Positions 1 through 9,300 of a stretch of 58,377 nt of DNA are shown here, piece by piece (position 1 is the stretch's first letter; the number at the start of each line of letters is the position of its first letter). A program made the position numbers and the translations under genes. This stretch comes from Bacteroidales bacterium (GTDB lineage: Bacteria > Bacteroidota > Bacteroidia > Bacteroidales > UBA10428). The DNA lies in NCBI GenBank assembly GCA_016929525.1, contig JAFGIP010000103.1, positions 1-58,377 of the forward strand, read 5' to 3'. The notes beneath the pieces were generated by a model. The model was not told the DNA's origin. It ran no database searches and worked only from the letters and a program-made list of their open reading frames with translations.

Positions 1-2
1 CT

Positions 3-623
3 GAACGTGAACAGGTACTGCAGCAAAGAGAAGATGCCGACTCAAAGTACAACCGAAAGATCAATAGACTAAATGAGAAAGAATACAAAAGGATCATTAA
101 GGAACAGGACAAGAAAAGAATAAGACTTGAAAAAGAAAGTGAAAAAATCTTGGTCTATAACGACAAACAACGCCAGTTAATAATAAGGGAGGAATATAGG
201 AACGAAAGAGAACGTGAAGCTCAAAGCCTTGAAATTCAAAAAGAAAATCAGCGAATTTTAGCTGACTATGAGAAAAAACGCCAGGAAATGGGAGATAAAA
301 GTTCTAAATATAACAAAGAGCTACAGCGGCTGAATGAAAAGGAGAGAAGGTTGCTTGAGAAACAACGTTACAGAATCGAAAGGGAAAGGGTCAGAGAGAG
401 CAGAAAAATTGCATGCTATAATGAAAGAGCCCTTAAAATTCGTGATAAGGAAATGAAAAAACTGATTAAAGAAAATGAGCGTTACAGCATAAAGATCGAC
501 AAATATAATCAGGTTCTCGAAAGAAATAATTTAAAGTCTGAAAAGTATAGGGAGAAAGAAAATAAAAGGATCAGCAAAAAGGCCTATTATATGAATCAGC
601 ATGAACAAAATAAGAATGAATAG
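3..623 (+). CDS. Partial Lys/Glu/Arg-rich coiled-coil protein (5' end outside window)
   Basis: The frame is already open at the first codon of the window, so this is the C-terminal part of a longer protein; a TTG at 150 is only an internal codon. The visible ~206 residues are almost entirely charged (Lys, Glu, Arg, Asn, Gln) with few hydrophobics and no Pro or Gly runs, typical of a long helical coiled coil. There is internal repetition: SKYNRKINRLNEKE near codon 14 recurs as SKYNKELQRLNEKE near codon 101, and a weaker KYNQVLERN copy follows near codon 167. No enzymatic motif is visible. It ends with TAG before a 296-bp gap. The function is not recognised; a cytoskeletal, structural or scaffold role would be a guess. 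The reading frame is certain and the biological role is not. Confidence 0.7.
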   Translation, partial: EREQVLQQREDADSKYNRKINRLNEKEYKRIIKEQDKKRIRLEKESEKILVYNDKQRQLIIREEYRNEREREAQSLEIQKENQRILADYEKKRQEMGDKSSKYNKELQRLNEKERRLLEKQRYRIERERVRESRKIACYNERALKIRDKEMKKLIKENERYSIKIDKYNQVLERNNLKSEKYREKENKRISKKAYYMNQHEQNKNE

Positions 624-748
624 GATTCTTAATCTGATATAATCCGTTAAATTTTTACATACAATCAACACAGTAATAATTTGCAATAAAATATACTGTT
701 ATTAATTTCGGCCTTTCAAAAAATCACCTTGCGCAGTTCATGTTTTAC

Positions 749-785
749 TGTACGGTTAAATTACAGTTATGTTCGAAACCGTACA
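749..785. repeat. Perfect 9-bp inverted repeat upstream of the CotH gene
   Basis: TGTACGGTT at 749-757 is matched by its exact complement AACCGTACA at 777-785, separated by 19 bases. It lies about 135-170 bp upstream of the CotH-family start. There is no T-run after either arm, so it does not look like a terminator; an operator or an RNA stem in a long leader are both possible. The rest of the 624-919 gap is AT-rich and shows no ORF or convincing promoter. Confidence 0.4.
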
Positions 786-919
786 AAATTGTTTAAAATG
801 TAAGTAATTTAAGTAATAAGGGTGTCTTATAATTAAAATCAAATCAATGATTTACAGAATATTGGTTTGATTTATGAAAATGAATCGTGATTTAATAATT
901 AATAACTAATAATTTTCTC

Positions 920-3205
920 ATGAAAAAACTAATTACCATTCTTTCAATCTTTTCCTTCTTATTTTATTGTAGTTATGCTCAAGATCCAACAATAGATCAC
1001 TGGGAAATGATTTTTAGTTATGAGCAACCGGCCAGATATCTTTTTCCGGATGAAGATCCTGCAGCTAACTGGAATACTTCAGAATATAATGATGCTTCAT
1101 GGGGTGAATTTATGAATTTACTGGGGTACGGCGGGCTAATTCAGGAAGTAATCAACTGTTGTGGATTTCCAGATCTCGATCTTCCACAGGTAAGTACTTT
1201 TTATGTGCGTTCTGAGTTTACGGTTGAGGATACAAGCACCATTGAAAAGTTAATGTTAAGTATTACATATGAAGATGCATTTATTGCATACATTAATGGA
1301 ACTGAAGTAGCAAGGGCAAATATCGGTATATCCGGAGATCCGTCTACCTATAGTCAGTTAGCCGATACAACCAGACATAATGAATTTGATATTTACTGGA
1401 ATCAGTTTCCACCCGGTTTTGTAATTGACAAGCAAATCCTGTCTCAGTGTCTAATTACGGGAACTAATGTCATTGCTTATGAAATACATAACGATGAATC
1501 CGTTCCGGACATACATAATTTTATAGCATTTCTTTTTGCGGCCCTTAAGGATGAAAGTTCGCAGTTTGGACCCATGGACGGTTTCTTCCCTGTTGGTATT
1601 GATGTTGATTCAAGTAATCTGCCACTGGTAGTATTAGAAACTTATGCAGGAGAAATAATCCCTGATGAGCCAAAAATAACTGCAGATCTGAAAATTATAG
1701 ATACAGAAGGCACGGAATATAACTTAGTTACTGATGATGCAAATGTCTATGATGGACTTGTGGCTATCGAACTTCGGGGATCGTCATCGCTTTATTATTA
1801 TCCAAAAAAATCATTCACTTTTGAAACAAGAGATAATTATGGTGATAATCTGAATGTTTCAATTCTCGGAATGCCCAAAGAAAATGACTGGGTGTTATAT
1901 GCACCTTATGGTGATAAATCACTGATCAGGAATGTAATTACCTATAAACTGGTAGCCGATCTGGGACACTATGCTCCGCGAACTCGAATGGTTGAACTTA
2001 TTAAAAACGGAAATAGTTATGGGGTATATGTCCTGACTGAAAAAATTAAGTGTGACAATAATCGTGTGGATATAGCATCATTAAATCCTGATGAAGTATC
2101 GGGGCTGGACCTTACCGGTGGTTATATAATTAAAATTGATAAAAAAGAGGGTGAATTCGATGGCTGGCAGTCTAAATTTGGTTCTGCAGATTCTGAATTC
2201 GGAAAAACCTATTTTCAGTATGTTTATCCTAAATATGATGAAATAGTTGATGCTCAGAAGGAGTATATACAACAGTTTATGCATTATTTCGAGACCAATT
2301 TAAGAAGTGAGACATTTGATGACCCTGTTATAGGTTATACAAGATTAATTGACGTAGAATCGTTTATCGATTATTTCATTATCAATGAATTAACTAAAAA
2401 TATTGACGGGTACAGGATCAGCACGTTCTTATATAAAGATCGTGATGATCATGGTGGAAAACTTCATGCTGGTCCGGTATGGGATTACAATCTGGCTTTC
2501 GGTAATGCTGATTATTGTGAAGGCTACTCAACTGAAGGCTGGTCAGTTGATTTTACAAGGGTTTGTCCTTCAGACAGCTATAAAGTTCCGTTCTGGTGGG
2601 ATCGCTTATTGCAGGACGAAAACTTCACCATTGAACTGAAAGACAGGTGGGATGATCTGAGAACAGATATTTTGAGTGAGGAAACTCTTTTTGCCGCTAT
2701 TGATTCACTGGTAGATCTTACATTTGAAGCAAGGGTGAGAAATTATGCCATTTGGCAGGAAGCTTTGGGAAATGATATTTGGCCAAATTATGTTTATCCA
2801 GAAACATACGATGAAGAGATAAGCTATATGAAAAGCTGGATTAGTGACCGGCTTGAATGGATTGATGATAATATTGGAGAAACGCGTGAAAGAAGGGTAT
2901 ACGTTCCAATCGATAATACTGAGTTTACTGAGTATGTTCCTTTTGGGGCATTTCCAAATCCGTTCAATGATCAGCTGACGTTTACCTTTGAACTGGAAAA
3001 ACCTCATTCTATTAAGATCGATGTATATAATCTGAACGGACAAATTATTAATACAGTAATCTATAATGAATTCTCTGAAGGATATCATGAAATATACTGG
3101 AATGGAACTGGACTTTCTGGAAATATGATTCATTCAGGGGTATATATTTATACGGTAACTATCGATAAAGAATTGAAACATACCGGCAGAATTATTAAAC
3201 AATAA
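920..3205 (+). CDS. Secreted CotH-family protein with T9SS sorting domain
   Basis: A signal peptide (residues 1-20, ending SYAQ) is followed by a beta-sandwich module with jelly-roll character (about 25-210). A CotH kinase-like domain follows (about 235-560), recognisable from YPKKSFTFE, the DWVLYAPYGDKSLIRN stretch and GPVWDYNLAFGNADY near residue 520. The C-terminus (about 675-761) is a type IX secretion sorting domain: it starts at FPNPFND, has a Gly-rich turn, and ends in GRIIKQ. CotH of Bacillus is an atypical kinase that phosphorylates spore-coat proteins; bacterial exported relatives are mostly uncharacterised. I infer export across the outer membrane and surface attachment or release. 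It is monocistronic, with a strong terminator just downstream. The ATG at 920 directly precedes the signal peptide, so the start is secure. Family assignment is confident; the substrate is unknown. Confidence 0.88.
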   Translation: MKKLITILSIFSFLFYCSYAQDPTIDHWEMIFSYEQPARYLFPDEDPAANWNTSEYNDASWGEFMNLLGYGGLIQEVINCCGFPDLDLPQVSTFYVRSEFTVEDTSTIEKLMLSITYEDAFIAYINGTEVARANIGISGDPSTYSQLADTTRHNEFDIYWNQFPPGFVIDKQILSQCLITGTNVIAYEIHNDESVPDIHNFIAFLFAALKDESSQFGPMDGFFPVGIDVDSSNLPLVVLETYAGEIIPDEPKITADLKIIDTEGTEYNLVTDDANVYDGLVAIELRGSSSLYYYPKKSFTFETRDNYGDNLNVSILGMPKENDWVLYAPYGDKSLIRNVITYKLVADLGHYAPRTRMVELIKNGNSYGVYVLTEKIKCDNNRVDIASLNPDEVSGLDLTGGYIIKIDKKEGEFDGWQSKFGSADSEFGKTYFQYVYPKYDEIVDAQKEYIQQFMHYFETNLRSETFDDPVIGYTRLIDVESFIDYFIINELTKNIDGYRISTFLYKDRDDHGGKLHAGPVWDYNLAFGNADYCEGYSTEGWSVDFTRVCPSDSYKVPFWWDRLLQDENFTIELKDRWDDLRTDILSEETLFAAIDSLVDLTFEARVRNYAIWQEALGNDIWPNYVYPETYDEEISYMKSWISDRLEWIDDNIGETRERRVYVPIDNTEFTEYVPFGAFPNPFNDQLTFTFELEKPHSIKIDVYNLNGQIINTVIYNEFSEGYHEIYWNGTGLSGNMIHSGVYIYTVTIDKELKHTGRIIKQ

Positions 3206-3231
3206 AGCTGATTATAAATAATACATTATTG

Positions 3232-3258
3232 GGGTGTGCCGAAAGGACACCCTTTTTT
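3232..3258 (+). terminator. Rho-independent terminator after the CotH gene
   Basis: GGGTGT(G)CC, a GAAA tetraloop, GGACACCC and six T residues form an 8-bp stem with one bulged G. It lies 26 bp after the CotH stop codon and is the clearest terminator on this strand in the left part of the window. Confidence 0.85.
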
Positions 3259-3443
3259 ATTCTTAATGTTCGACATTCATATTATCAAAAACAGTATTCG
3301 AAAATCCAGACAACATATTTTTGTTATAGAATAAAGTTAATTTTAAAAAGCATAGATCATCTGATAAACACATTATAATTAATTCTGTTATTTAACTAAA
3401 CATTTATAATTTAAACGCTTTGTTTATAAGATATCACTAAATA

Positions 3444-4967
3444 ATGTCTTTTAGTATACGAAAATTTTCAGATCGCACACTTAGCTTTATTGAAAAAGCA
3501 GGAAACAAATTACCCCATCCTGCAACTTTGTTTTTTCTTTTTGCCATTTCAGTTCCGTTATTATCACTTATTGCACATCTTTTTTCCTGGAATGCTATAC
3601 ATCCTGCAACTAAAGAACTGATACAGCCTGTCAACCTGATCTCAAAGGAAGGTCTTCACATGATCATTCTGAATATGGTAACAAATTTTACGGGTTTTGC
3701 ACCACTCGGTGTTGTTTTGGTTGCTATGCTTGGTATTGGTATAGCAGAAGAGAGCGGACTAATATCTTCGGTAGTCAGACTGTTGGTACTTTCTTCTCCT
3801 GGAAGGATTTTGACTTTTATAATTGTTCTTACCGGAGTTCTTTCTAATGTTGCAAGTGATGTTGGTTATGTTTTACTAATACCATTAGCCGGAGTAATTT
3901 TTATCGCCTTCGGCAGACATCCGATTGTTGGTATGGCAGCTGCATTTGCCGGCGTATCAGGCGGATTTAGTGCCAATCTTGTCCTTGGAACGATAGATCC
4001 TTTATTGGCCGGGCTTTCCGAGGAGGCAGCACATATCATAGATCCGACTTATTCGGTCAATCCCACTGCTAACTATTTTTTTATGGTGGCATCAACATTT
4101 TTTATTACAGCTGTTGGTACATTTATAACAGAAAAAATCATTGAACCCAGATTTGAAAAGGAACATCCTTTTAATAATGAAGAATTGGTTGATAGAATTA
4201 GTTCAAGAGAGAAGACAGGTCTGCGCAATGTTTTTTATACACTGCTTATTATTATTGCTTTGGTCCTTGCAGGATTGATACCGAGAGATAGTCTTTTACG
4301 GGGAATCAACGGTGATATTCTTTCTTCACCGGTAATAAAAGGTGTTGTAGCTTTTATTTTTATTGTCGGTGCGATTTGTGGTATCGTATTCGGACTAACC
4401 ACAGGCCGGTTTAAAAACGATACTGACGTTATGAAAGGAATGGAAAACGCCATGACAACACTGGCCAGTTATCTTGTGTTGGTTTTTTTTGCAGCGCAAT
4501 TTGTTGCATTTTTCAAATGGAGCAACCTGGGTATAATATTCGCAATTAAGGGTGCCGCTTTTCTTACCGGCTTAAATGCAGGTCTGATTCCTTTGCTTAT
4601 TTTGTTTGTTATACTGGCAGCTACAATCAATATGTTTATGGGCAGTGCGTCTGCTAAATGGGCGCTGCTGGCACCGGTTTTTGTACCTATGTTCATGATT
4701 ATGGGTTATAGTCCTGAGCTGTCCCAGGTTGTATATAGAATAGGGGACAGTGTCACAAACATTATCTCACCTATGATGAGTTTCTTTGTGCTGATCATTG
4801 CATTTTTTCAGAAATATGATAAGAATGCGGGCATGGGAACCATCATAAGCACTATGTTGCCATTTTCAATAGGATTTTTTATTATATGGACAATTCTGCT
4901 GATAATTTGGATTAAGCTGGGGCTGCCTCTGGGACCCGGTGTTTCTTTACACTATGAATTTAGTTAG
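3444..4967 (+). CDS. AbgT-family transporter
   Basis: A 507-residue polytopic membrane protein whose length and sequence match the AbgT family (p-aminobenzoyl-glutamate importers; some members export sulfonamides). Visible family features are the N-terminal KLPHPATLFFLFAI helix, a conserved HPIVGMAAAFAGVSGGFSAN re-entrant hairpin region near residues 156-175, the GSASAKWALLAPVFVPM segment near residues 400-416 and a hydrophobic C-terminal helix. Family members work as inner-membrane, ion-motive-force-driven dimers. The gene stands alone: a terminator ends the upstream unit and the next gene converges on it. The ATG at 3444 gives the usual short cytoplasmic N-terminus. Whether it moves p-aminobenzoyl-glutamate, other dipeptide-like amides or drugs cannot be told from sequence. 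Confidence 0.9.
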   Translation: MSFSIRKFSDRTLSFIEKAGNKLPHPATLFFLFAISVPLLSLIAHLFSWNAIHPATKELIQPVNLISKEGLHMIILNMVTNFTGFAPLGVVLVAMLGIGIAEESGLISSVVRLLVLSSPGRILTFIIVLTGVLSNVASDVGYVLLIPLAGVIFIAFGRHPIVGMAAAFAGVSGGFSANLVLGTIDPLLAGLSEEAAHIIDPTYSVNPTANYFFMVASTFFITAVGTFITEKIIEPRFEKEHPFNNEELVDRISSREKTGLRNVFYTLLIIIALVLAGLIPRDSLLRGINGDILSSPVIKGVVAFIFIVGAICGIVFGLTTGRFKNDTDVMKGMENAMTTLASYLVLVFFAAQFVAFFKWSNLGIIFAIKGAAFLTGLNAGLIPLLILFVILAATINMFMGSASAKWALLAPVFVPMFMIMGYSPELSQVVYRIGDSVTNIISPMMSFFVLIIAFFQKYDKNAGMGTIISTMLPFSIGFFIIWTILLIIWIKLGLPLGPGVSLHYEFS

Positions 4968-5014
4968 AAAACTCTATAATACCTTTTATTACCTAGAGTA
5001 ACGGCCAATATTAA

Positions 5015-6001
5015 TTACCATAAATGATGTACTTGTTCCCTGATATAAGTATCATAAATTTCATTAACCTTTTGTATCTGTTCGGCAGTCAAATTGGCAA
5101 TATCAGTTGTTTTTAAATTGGATATTACCTGTTCGGTTCTTGAAGTACCTGGTATAATACAACTTACTTCTGTAAACATCAGTATCCATTTTAATGCAAC
5201 AGGAGCCAGGTTCTTATAATTGGGGAAAAGTTTCTTTAATTCCTCAACAGCTTTTAATCCGGTTTCATAATCAATACCGGAAAAAGTTTCTCCTTTATCA
5301 AATGCCTCACCATTTCTGTTGAAAGTCCTGTGATCCTCATTCCCAAACTGTGTCTTCATTGAATATGTTCCGGTAAGTAATCCGCTTGCCAAAGGAACTC
5401 TGATGATTATACCAACATTCCTTTTTTGTGCTTCCTTAAAGAATACTTCAGCAGGTTTTTGTCTGAACATATTAAAAATGATCTGAATAGTAGCTACATT
5501 ATCAAATTCAATAGCCTTTAATGCTTCGTTTACCGATTCAACACTAACACCCAGATTTAGGATTTTACCTTCAATTTTTAACTTTTCAAAAGTCCCGAAT
5601 ATTTCAGGTCTGTCATAAACTTCGGGAGGTGGGCAATGCAGTTGAATCAGGTCTAAGGTTTCCACTCGCATACGACGAAGACTGAAATCAACAAACTTCT
5701 CCAAAACTTCCGGTGTATATGCCTCATTTGTATGCGGGCTTAGGGCACGACCACATTTTGTTGCTACATATACTCGTTCAGAACGCTTTTGTAAAAATTT
5801 ACCAATAGACATTTCGCTTCTGCCTGCGTTATATACATCTGCAGTATCAATAAAATTTATACCGGCATCGATGGCTTTATTTAGAATATTTTCAGCAGTA
5901 TCATCACTGTACGGATCGCCCCATCTACCTCCAAGCTGCCATGTTCCAAGACTTATTTCTGATATTGAAAAACCTGTTTTACCCAGTGTTCTGAATCTCA
6001 T
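5015..6001 (-). CDS. Aldo/keto reductase
   Basis: A 328-residue NADPH-dependent oxidoreductase with a (beta/alpha)8 barrel, reducing carbonyls to alcohols. The AKR tetrad is visible: D52 and Y57 in FIDTADVYNAGRSE, K82 in VATKCGR and H122 in IQLHCPP. The C-terminal IIPGTSRTEQVISNL segment is the cofactor phosphate-binding strand and loop. Length and sequence fit the AKR group that includes general stress protein 69 and L-glyceraldehyde-3-phosphate-reductase-like proteins. It is followed on the same strand, after a 159-bp gap, by the SDR gene, so the two may respond to similar conditions, but no shared promoter can be shown. The ATG at 6001 leads straight into the first beta strand. The natural substrate is unknown. 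Confidence 0.93.
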   Translation of the reverse strand: MRFRTLGKTGFSISEISLGTWQLGGRWGDPYSDDTAENILNKAIDAGINFIDTADVYNAGRSEMSIGKFLQKRSERVYVATKCGRALSPHTNEAYTPEVLEKFVDFSLRRMRVETLDLIQLHCPPPEVYDRPEIFGTFEKLKIEGKILNLGVSVESVNEALKAIEFDNVATIQIIFNMFRQKPAEVFFKEAQKRNVGIIIRVPLASGLLTGTYSMKTQFGNEDHRTFNRNGEAFDKGETFSGIDYETGLKAVEELKKLFPNYKNLAPVALKWILMFTEVSCIIPGTSRTEQVISNLKTTDIANLTAEQIQKVNEIYDTYIREQVHHLW

Positions 6002-6160
6002 AATATAAATATTTAGTTATTCAATATTATAAAAGATAGATATTATTATAATAACGATAGTGTCATAATTTTATTAGAATTTGTGTATTTATGATTTTGC
6101 CATTATTAAAACAATGCATCAATTATTTACCGAATAATAGATGTGTCGTAATATAAATCA

Positions 6161-6913
6161 TTATATGTCTTTTTTTACCATTGTTGCACTTGCCTGAGAA
6201 GCAGGCATAATAAGAATATCAGCAATATTTACATGTGCGGGACGGGTAATTACAAATAATATGGTTTCCGCAATATCCTGAGCATGGAGAGGTTCGAATT
6301 CTCTGTAAACATTATCAGCCCTTTTTTTATTGCCTTTAAACCTGATAATTGAAAATTCAGTGTCAACCATTCCGGGATCCAGCTGGGTTACTTTTATATT
6401 ATACTCATTCAAATCGATACGCATGCCCTGACTTATAGCATGAACGGCCGATTTTGAAGCACAATACACGTTCCCCGAAGGATAAACTTCACGTCCTGCT
6501 ATTGATCCTATATTGATAATATGTCCATTCTTCCTGGTAACCATTCCGGGTACTACAGCCCTTGATATATAAAGTAATCCTTTAACATTAATATCAATCA
6601 TGGCATCCCAGTCATCTATGTTTCCTTTATCTATGGGATCCATTCCGTGTGCATTACCTGCATTGTTGATCAGTATATCAATTTCAGACCATTCATCTGT
6701 TAATGAAGAAATTGCTTTTTCAACTTCATTTCTTTTGGAAATATCAAAGCATAATGTATGAATCGGGCACTTCATTGAAAGTTTTACTTTAATATTTTCA
6801 AGTCGATTTTTTCTTCGACCACATAGTATAAGTTTATAGCTATCTTTTGACAGCAGTTCTGCTGTTGCAAGTCCAATCCCCGATGTGGCACCTGTAATAA
6901 GAACAGTTTTCAT
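6161..6913 (-). CDS. Short-chain dehydrogenase/reductase (YdfG-like SDR)
   Basis: A classical SDR of 250 residues, with the start taken at the ATG at 6913 (MKTVLITG) rather than an upstream in-frame TTG at 6922. The Rossmann dinucleotide motif TGATSGIG is at residues 7-14, NNAG at 83-86, and the catalytic Ser137, Tyr150 and Lys154 lie in NIGSIAG and VYCASKSAV. The GRRKNRL stretch after beta-2 has the arginines that favour NADPH. Overall it most resembles the YdfG/serine 3-dehydrogenase or malonic-semialdehyde reductase subgroup, which reduces or oxidises small hydroxy acids. Upstream on the same strand is a lipoprotein gene, downstream an aldo/keto reductase. The cytosolic NADPH-oxidoreductase call is firm; the substrate assignment is only by resemblance. 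Confidence 0.92.
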   Translation of the reverse strand: MKTVLITGATSGIGLATAELLSKDSYKLILCGRRKNRLENIKVKLSMKCPIHTLCFDISKRNEVEKAISSLTDEWSEIDILINNAGNAHGMDPIDKGNIDDWDAMIDINVKGLLYISRAVVPGMVTRKNGHIINIGSIAGREVYPSGNVYCASKSAVHAISQGMRIDLNEYNIKVTQLDPGMVDTEFSIIRFKGNKKRADNVYREFEPLHAQDIAETILFVITRPAHVNIADILIMPASQASATMVKKDI

Positions 6914-7005
6914 AGTATTCAATTTCGACTTCTAAATTAGTACGAATAGAAAATATACGAAAGAAAATCAACCTTTCATCAATGAAAAGAAAACTTTATT
7001 TTACA

Positions 7006-8160
7006 TTAAGGTAAATTAAGTTCTGACTGCCCGAAAAACAGATTACCCGATTCAACCCAGGTTATATAAGTTTCTAATCCGTTTAGAATAACTATTGCAG
7101 GATCTGTTGAAGGTGAATTTATGGTTAGCAGGTTAACTTTTTCATGCCCCGATGTATAGATAGGCCATCCAACAACCTGATTGTTTTTAGCAGCGCATAT
7201 AAAAAAGCTGTGACTGCCAGTTCCTAACTTATCTATAGAAAATATCTCGGAATATCCTTTACCTTTAACAAAAACCTTGCTTACCGGAGTTTCGTTGCTT
7301 TTGATTATCTGGTATGCAAGTTCCGTATCGTTTATGGCTACAACAATATAGTCTTTTGATACCTCGTCATAAATAATCCTGATAGCCTTTTTACCATATT
7401 TACTTGGTTGCCAACCCGACATGATCTTATATTCCTTTTTAGTGATATTACCGTCAAATGTGCAAAAATAGACATCTGGCCCGCAGAATGTAGCTGAAAT
7501 GTAATATCCGGTTTGCGGGTCAACAATAATTGATGAACCTGAGCAGTCAGAATTACAGGTAATCAAGGGAAAGAAAGTCATATAAGGTTTTGCGTTAATA
7601 TCAAATCGATATATGTATGTTGCGTCGTTTACTGCAACATATGGATGTTTCTCAAGAATGTAAGATACCGCGTATTTTTTAGTTTTTTCATTCCAGGTCA
7701 GTGACAGATCAATCATCTTATCAGGTTGTGTCGAAGGAAATAACGAACCTATTTCAAGAGTATTACCAACCTGATTAAGATTTAAATCAAAAAGAAACGC
7801 TTTTATTTTCGAACCATCTTCATCGGTCAGAACTACAGCATATTCTTTATAATCTTCATTGTAGATAATGTCTAATAAATATTTCGATTGACCTTTGTAG
7901 AGCTTTGAAAAATTCATCTTTGTTTTCAATTGATTCCCTTTTGAGTCAATCTTTAAAAGACAAACATACAGATCGGTTGGATTTGTATACTGCGGATAGG
8001 CAATACAAAAATTTTTACCATCGTAACACATTTTGGGAGCAAATGCCGTTTTGGAAATCGTAAGCTGTTTGCTCTTCATGGAACAGGAATACAATAGGAT
8101 ACATAGTATACCAATACAAAGTATACCGTTTACATAACGATAAGTGTTTGATTTTCTCAT
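7006..8160 (-). CDS. Hypothetical lipoprotein, probably beta-propeller-like
   Basis: The N-terminus has a hydrophobic stretch and lipobox ending at Cys26 (LLYSCS), so it should be a lipid-anchored periplasmic or surface protein. The mature ~358 residues are beta-rich with recurring short motifs of the form strand-Asp/Asn-turn-strand, for example KYAVSYIL, DYIVVAINDTEL and YISATFCGPDVYFCTFDG, which would suit a beta-propeller. No catalytic motif is recognised. It is divergently transcribed from another lipoprotein gene across a 156-bp intergenic region. The ATG at 8160 sits just before the charged n-region. A soluble sensor or binding role is possible but unproven. Confidence 0.6.
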   Translation of the reverse strand: MRKSNTYRYVNGILCIGILCILLYSCSMKSKQLTISKTAFAPKMCYDGKNFCIAYPQYTNPTDLYVCLLKIDSKGNQLKTKMNFSKLYKGQSKYLLDIIYNEDYKEYAVVLTDEDGSKIKAFLFDLNLNQVGNTLEIGSLFPSTQPDKMIDLSLTWNEKTKKYAVSYILEKHPYVAVNDATYIYRFDINAKPYMTFFPLITCNSDCSGSSIIVDPQTGYYISATFCGPDVYFCTFDGNITKKEYKIMSGWQPSKYGKKAIRIIYDEVSKDYIVVAINDTELAYQIIKSNETPVSKVFVKGKGYSEIFSIDKLGTGSHSFFICAAKNNQVVGWPIYTSGHEKVNLLTINSPSTDPAIVILNGLETYITWVESGNLFFGQSELNLP

Positions 8161-8316
8161 TTTAGTTCAATTTACAATTAACTGATATAGGTTTTGGAAA
8201 GAATACAAGTTATAGAAGATTTTAGAGTCGACCAAATTGATTATCAACTAAATATTTAGGGTACACATCAAATAATTCTGTAATTTGCATATGCTTTTTC
8301 ATTAAAACAATTTATC

Positions 8317-9273
8317 ATGAGGTATTTAATTTTGGCATTAATATTTATGATAACGTTATTCTCATGTAAAAAAAGTGATGAGAGCATCGATGAGACAGTT
8401 GTTTTTGAGATATCCCCGGTTGACACACAGTATATTTCAATAGCAACACCACTCGGGAATCTTAATCCTCCTGACCATACTTTACCGACAAATCATGTTT
8501 ATTTTTATTTTAAAGATGTTACTCCGGTCCCTGTTAAAGCAGTAGCTGAAGGAACAATCAGGCAGGCATATTACAACGAATGGTCAGATGATTACAGGAT
8601 TGAAATCTACCATACCACGAATTTCCTTTATTATTACGACCATATTCATGATATATTTCCAAATGTGACTGAAGGAGCAAATATTGTAATGGGGGAAATA
8701 CTTGGATTTGGTCATGGTGGAATGGACCTTGGTACTGTTGATTACAAAACCGAGAATAATTTTATTTTTCCGGAACGTTATCATGAATTCTATTTATACT
8801 GTAAAGAACCATACCAATATTTTAACGATTCAATACGCACGATGTTGCTTGCCAAAAATCCAAGAATCATTGAACCAAGAGGAGGGAAGATAGATTTTGA
8901 CAGGGATGGTTATTTATCCGGCAACTGGTTTGCCGAAGGAACACCCCTCATTTGGGAAGCTTCCAGTTACTTATATGCAGACAATCAGATTGCTTTTGTC
9001 TATGATATGTTCGATCCGTTGAAGGTTGTTATTTCGTGTGGTGGCACTTTGGCAGCCAGTCCTTTTGCGTACAAAGTTATGGAAGGCCCTGATCCTGCAT
9101 TTATAACTCCTTCATCCGGATTGGTAAAATATCGTCTTAATGCCATTTTTTTTGATTGTACATTGCTTGTCCTGATGGTTGATAACAGAAGAATATGGGT
9201 GGAAGTCTTCACAGATGCTTTGCCGGGCGATATTACCTATTTCTCGGGCGGAGAGCGGGTGTATGTCAGGTAA
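8317..9273 (+). CDS. Lipoprotein with degenerate M23 (LytM)-like domain
   Basis: The lipobox ends at Cys17 (TLFSC), followed by a Ser/Lys/Asp linker typical of Bacteroidota lipoproteins. The middle region (about residues 45-155) reads like the duplicated-hybrid-motif fold of M23 peptidases: PVKAVAEGTI, then a strand with YYYDHIHDIF, then VTEGANIVMGEILGFGHG. The canonical HxxxD and HxH zinc ligands are not arranged as in active enzymes, so it is probably a non-catalytic binding protein. The C-terminal ~150 residues contain paired beta strands and no known motif. It is transcribed divergently from the 7006-8160 lipoprotein and converges on the broken CPBP gene. Peptidoglycan binding is an inference from the fold resemblance alone. 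Confidence 0.55.
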   Translation: MRYLILALIFMITLFSCKKSDESIDETVVFEISPVDTQYISIATPLGNLNPPDHTLPTNHVYFYFKDVTPVPVKAVAEGTIRQAYYNEWSDDYRIEIYHTTNFLYYYDHIHDIFPNVTEGANIVMGEILGFGHGGMDLGTVDYKTENNFIFPERYHEFYLYCKEPYQYFNDSIRTMLLAKNPRIIEPRGGKIDFDRDGYLSGNWFAEGTPLIWEASSYLYADNQIAFVYDMFDPLKVVISCGGTLAASPFAYKVMEGPDPAFITPSSGLVKYRLNAIFFDCTLLVLMVDNRRIWVEVFTDALPGDITYFSGGERVYVR

Positions 9274-9300
9274 AAACCATTCAAGTTCTACCATAAAGCA

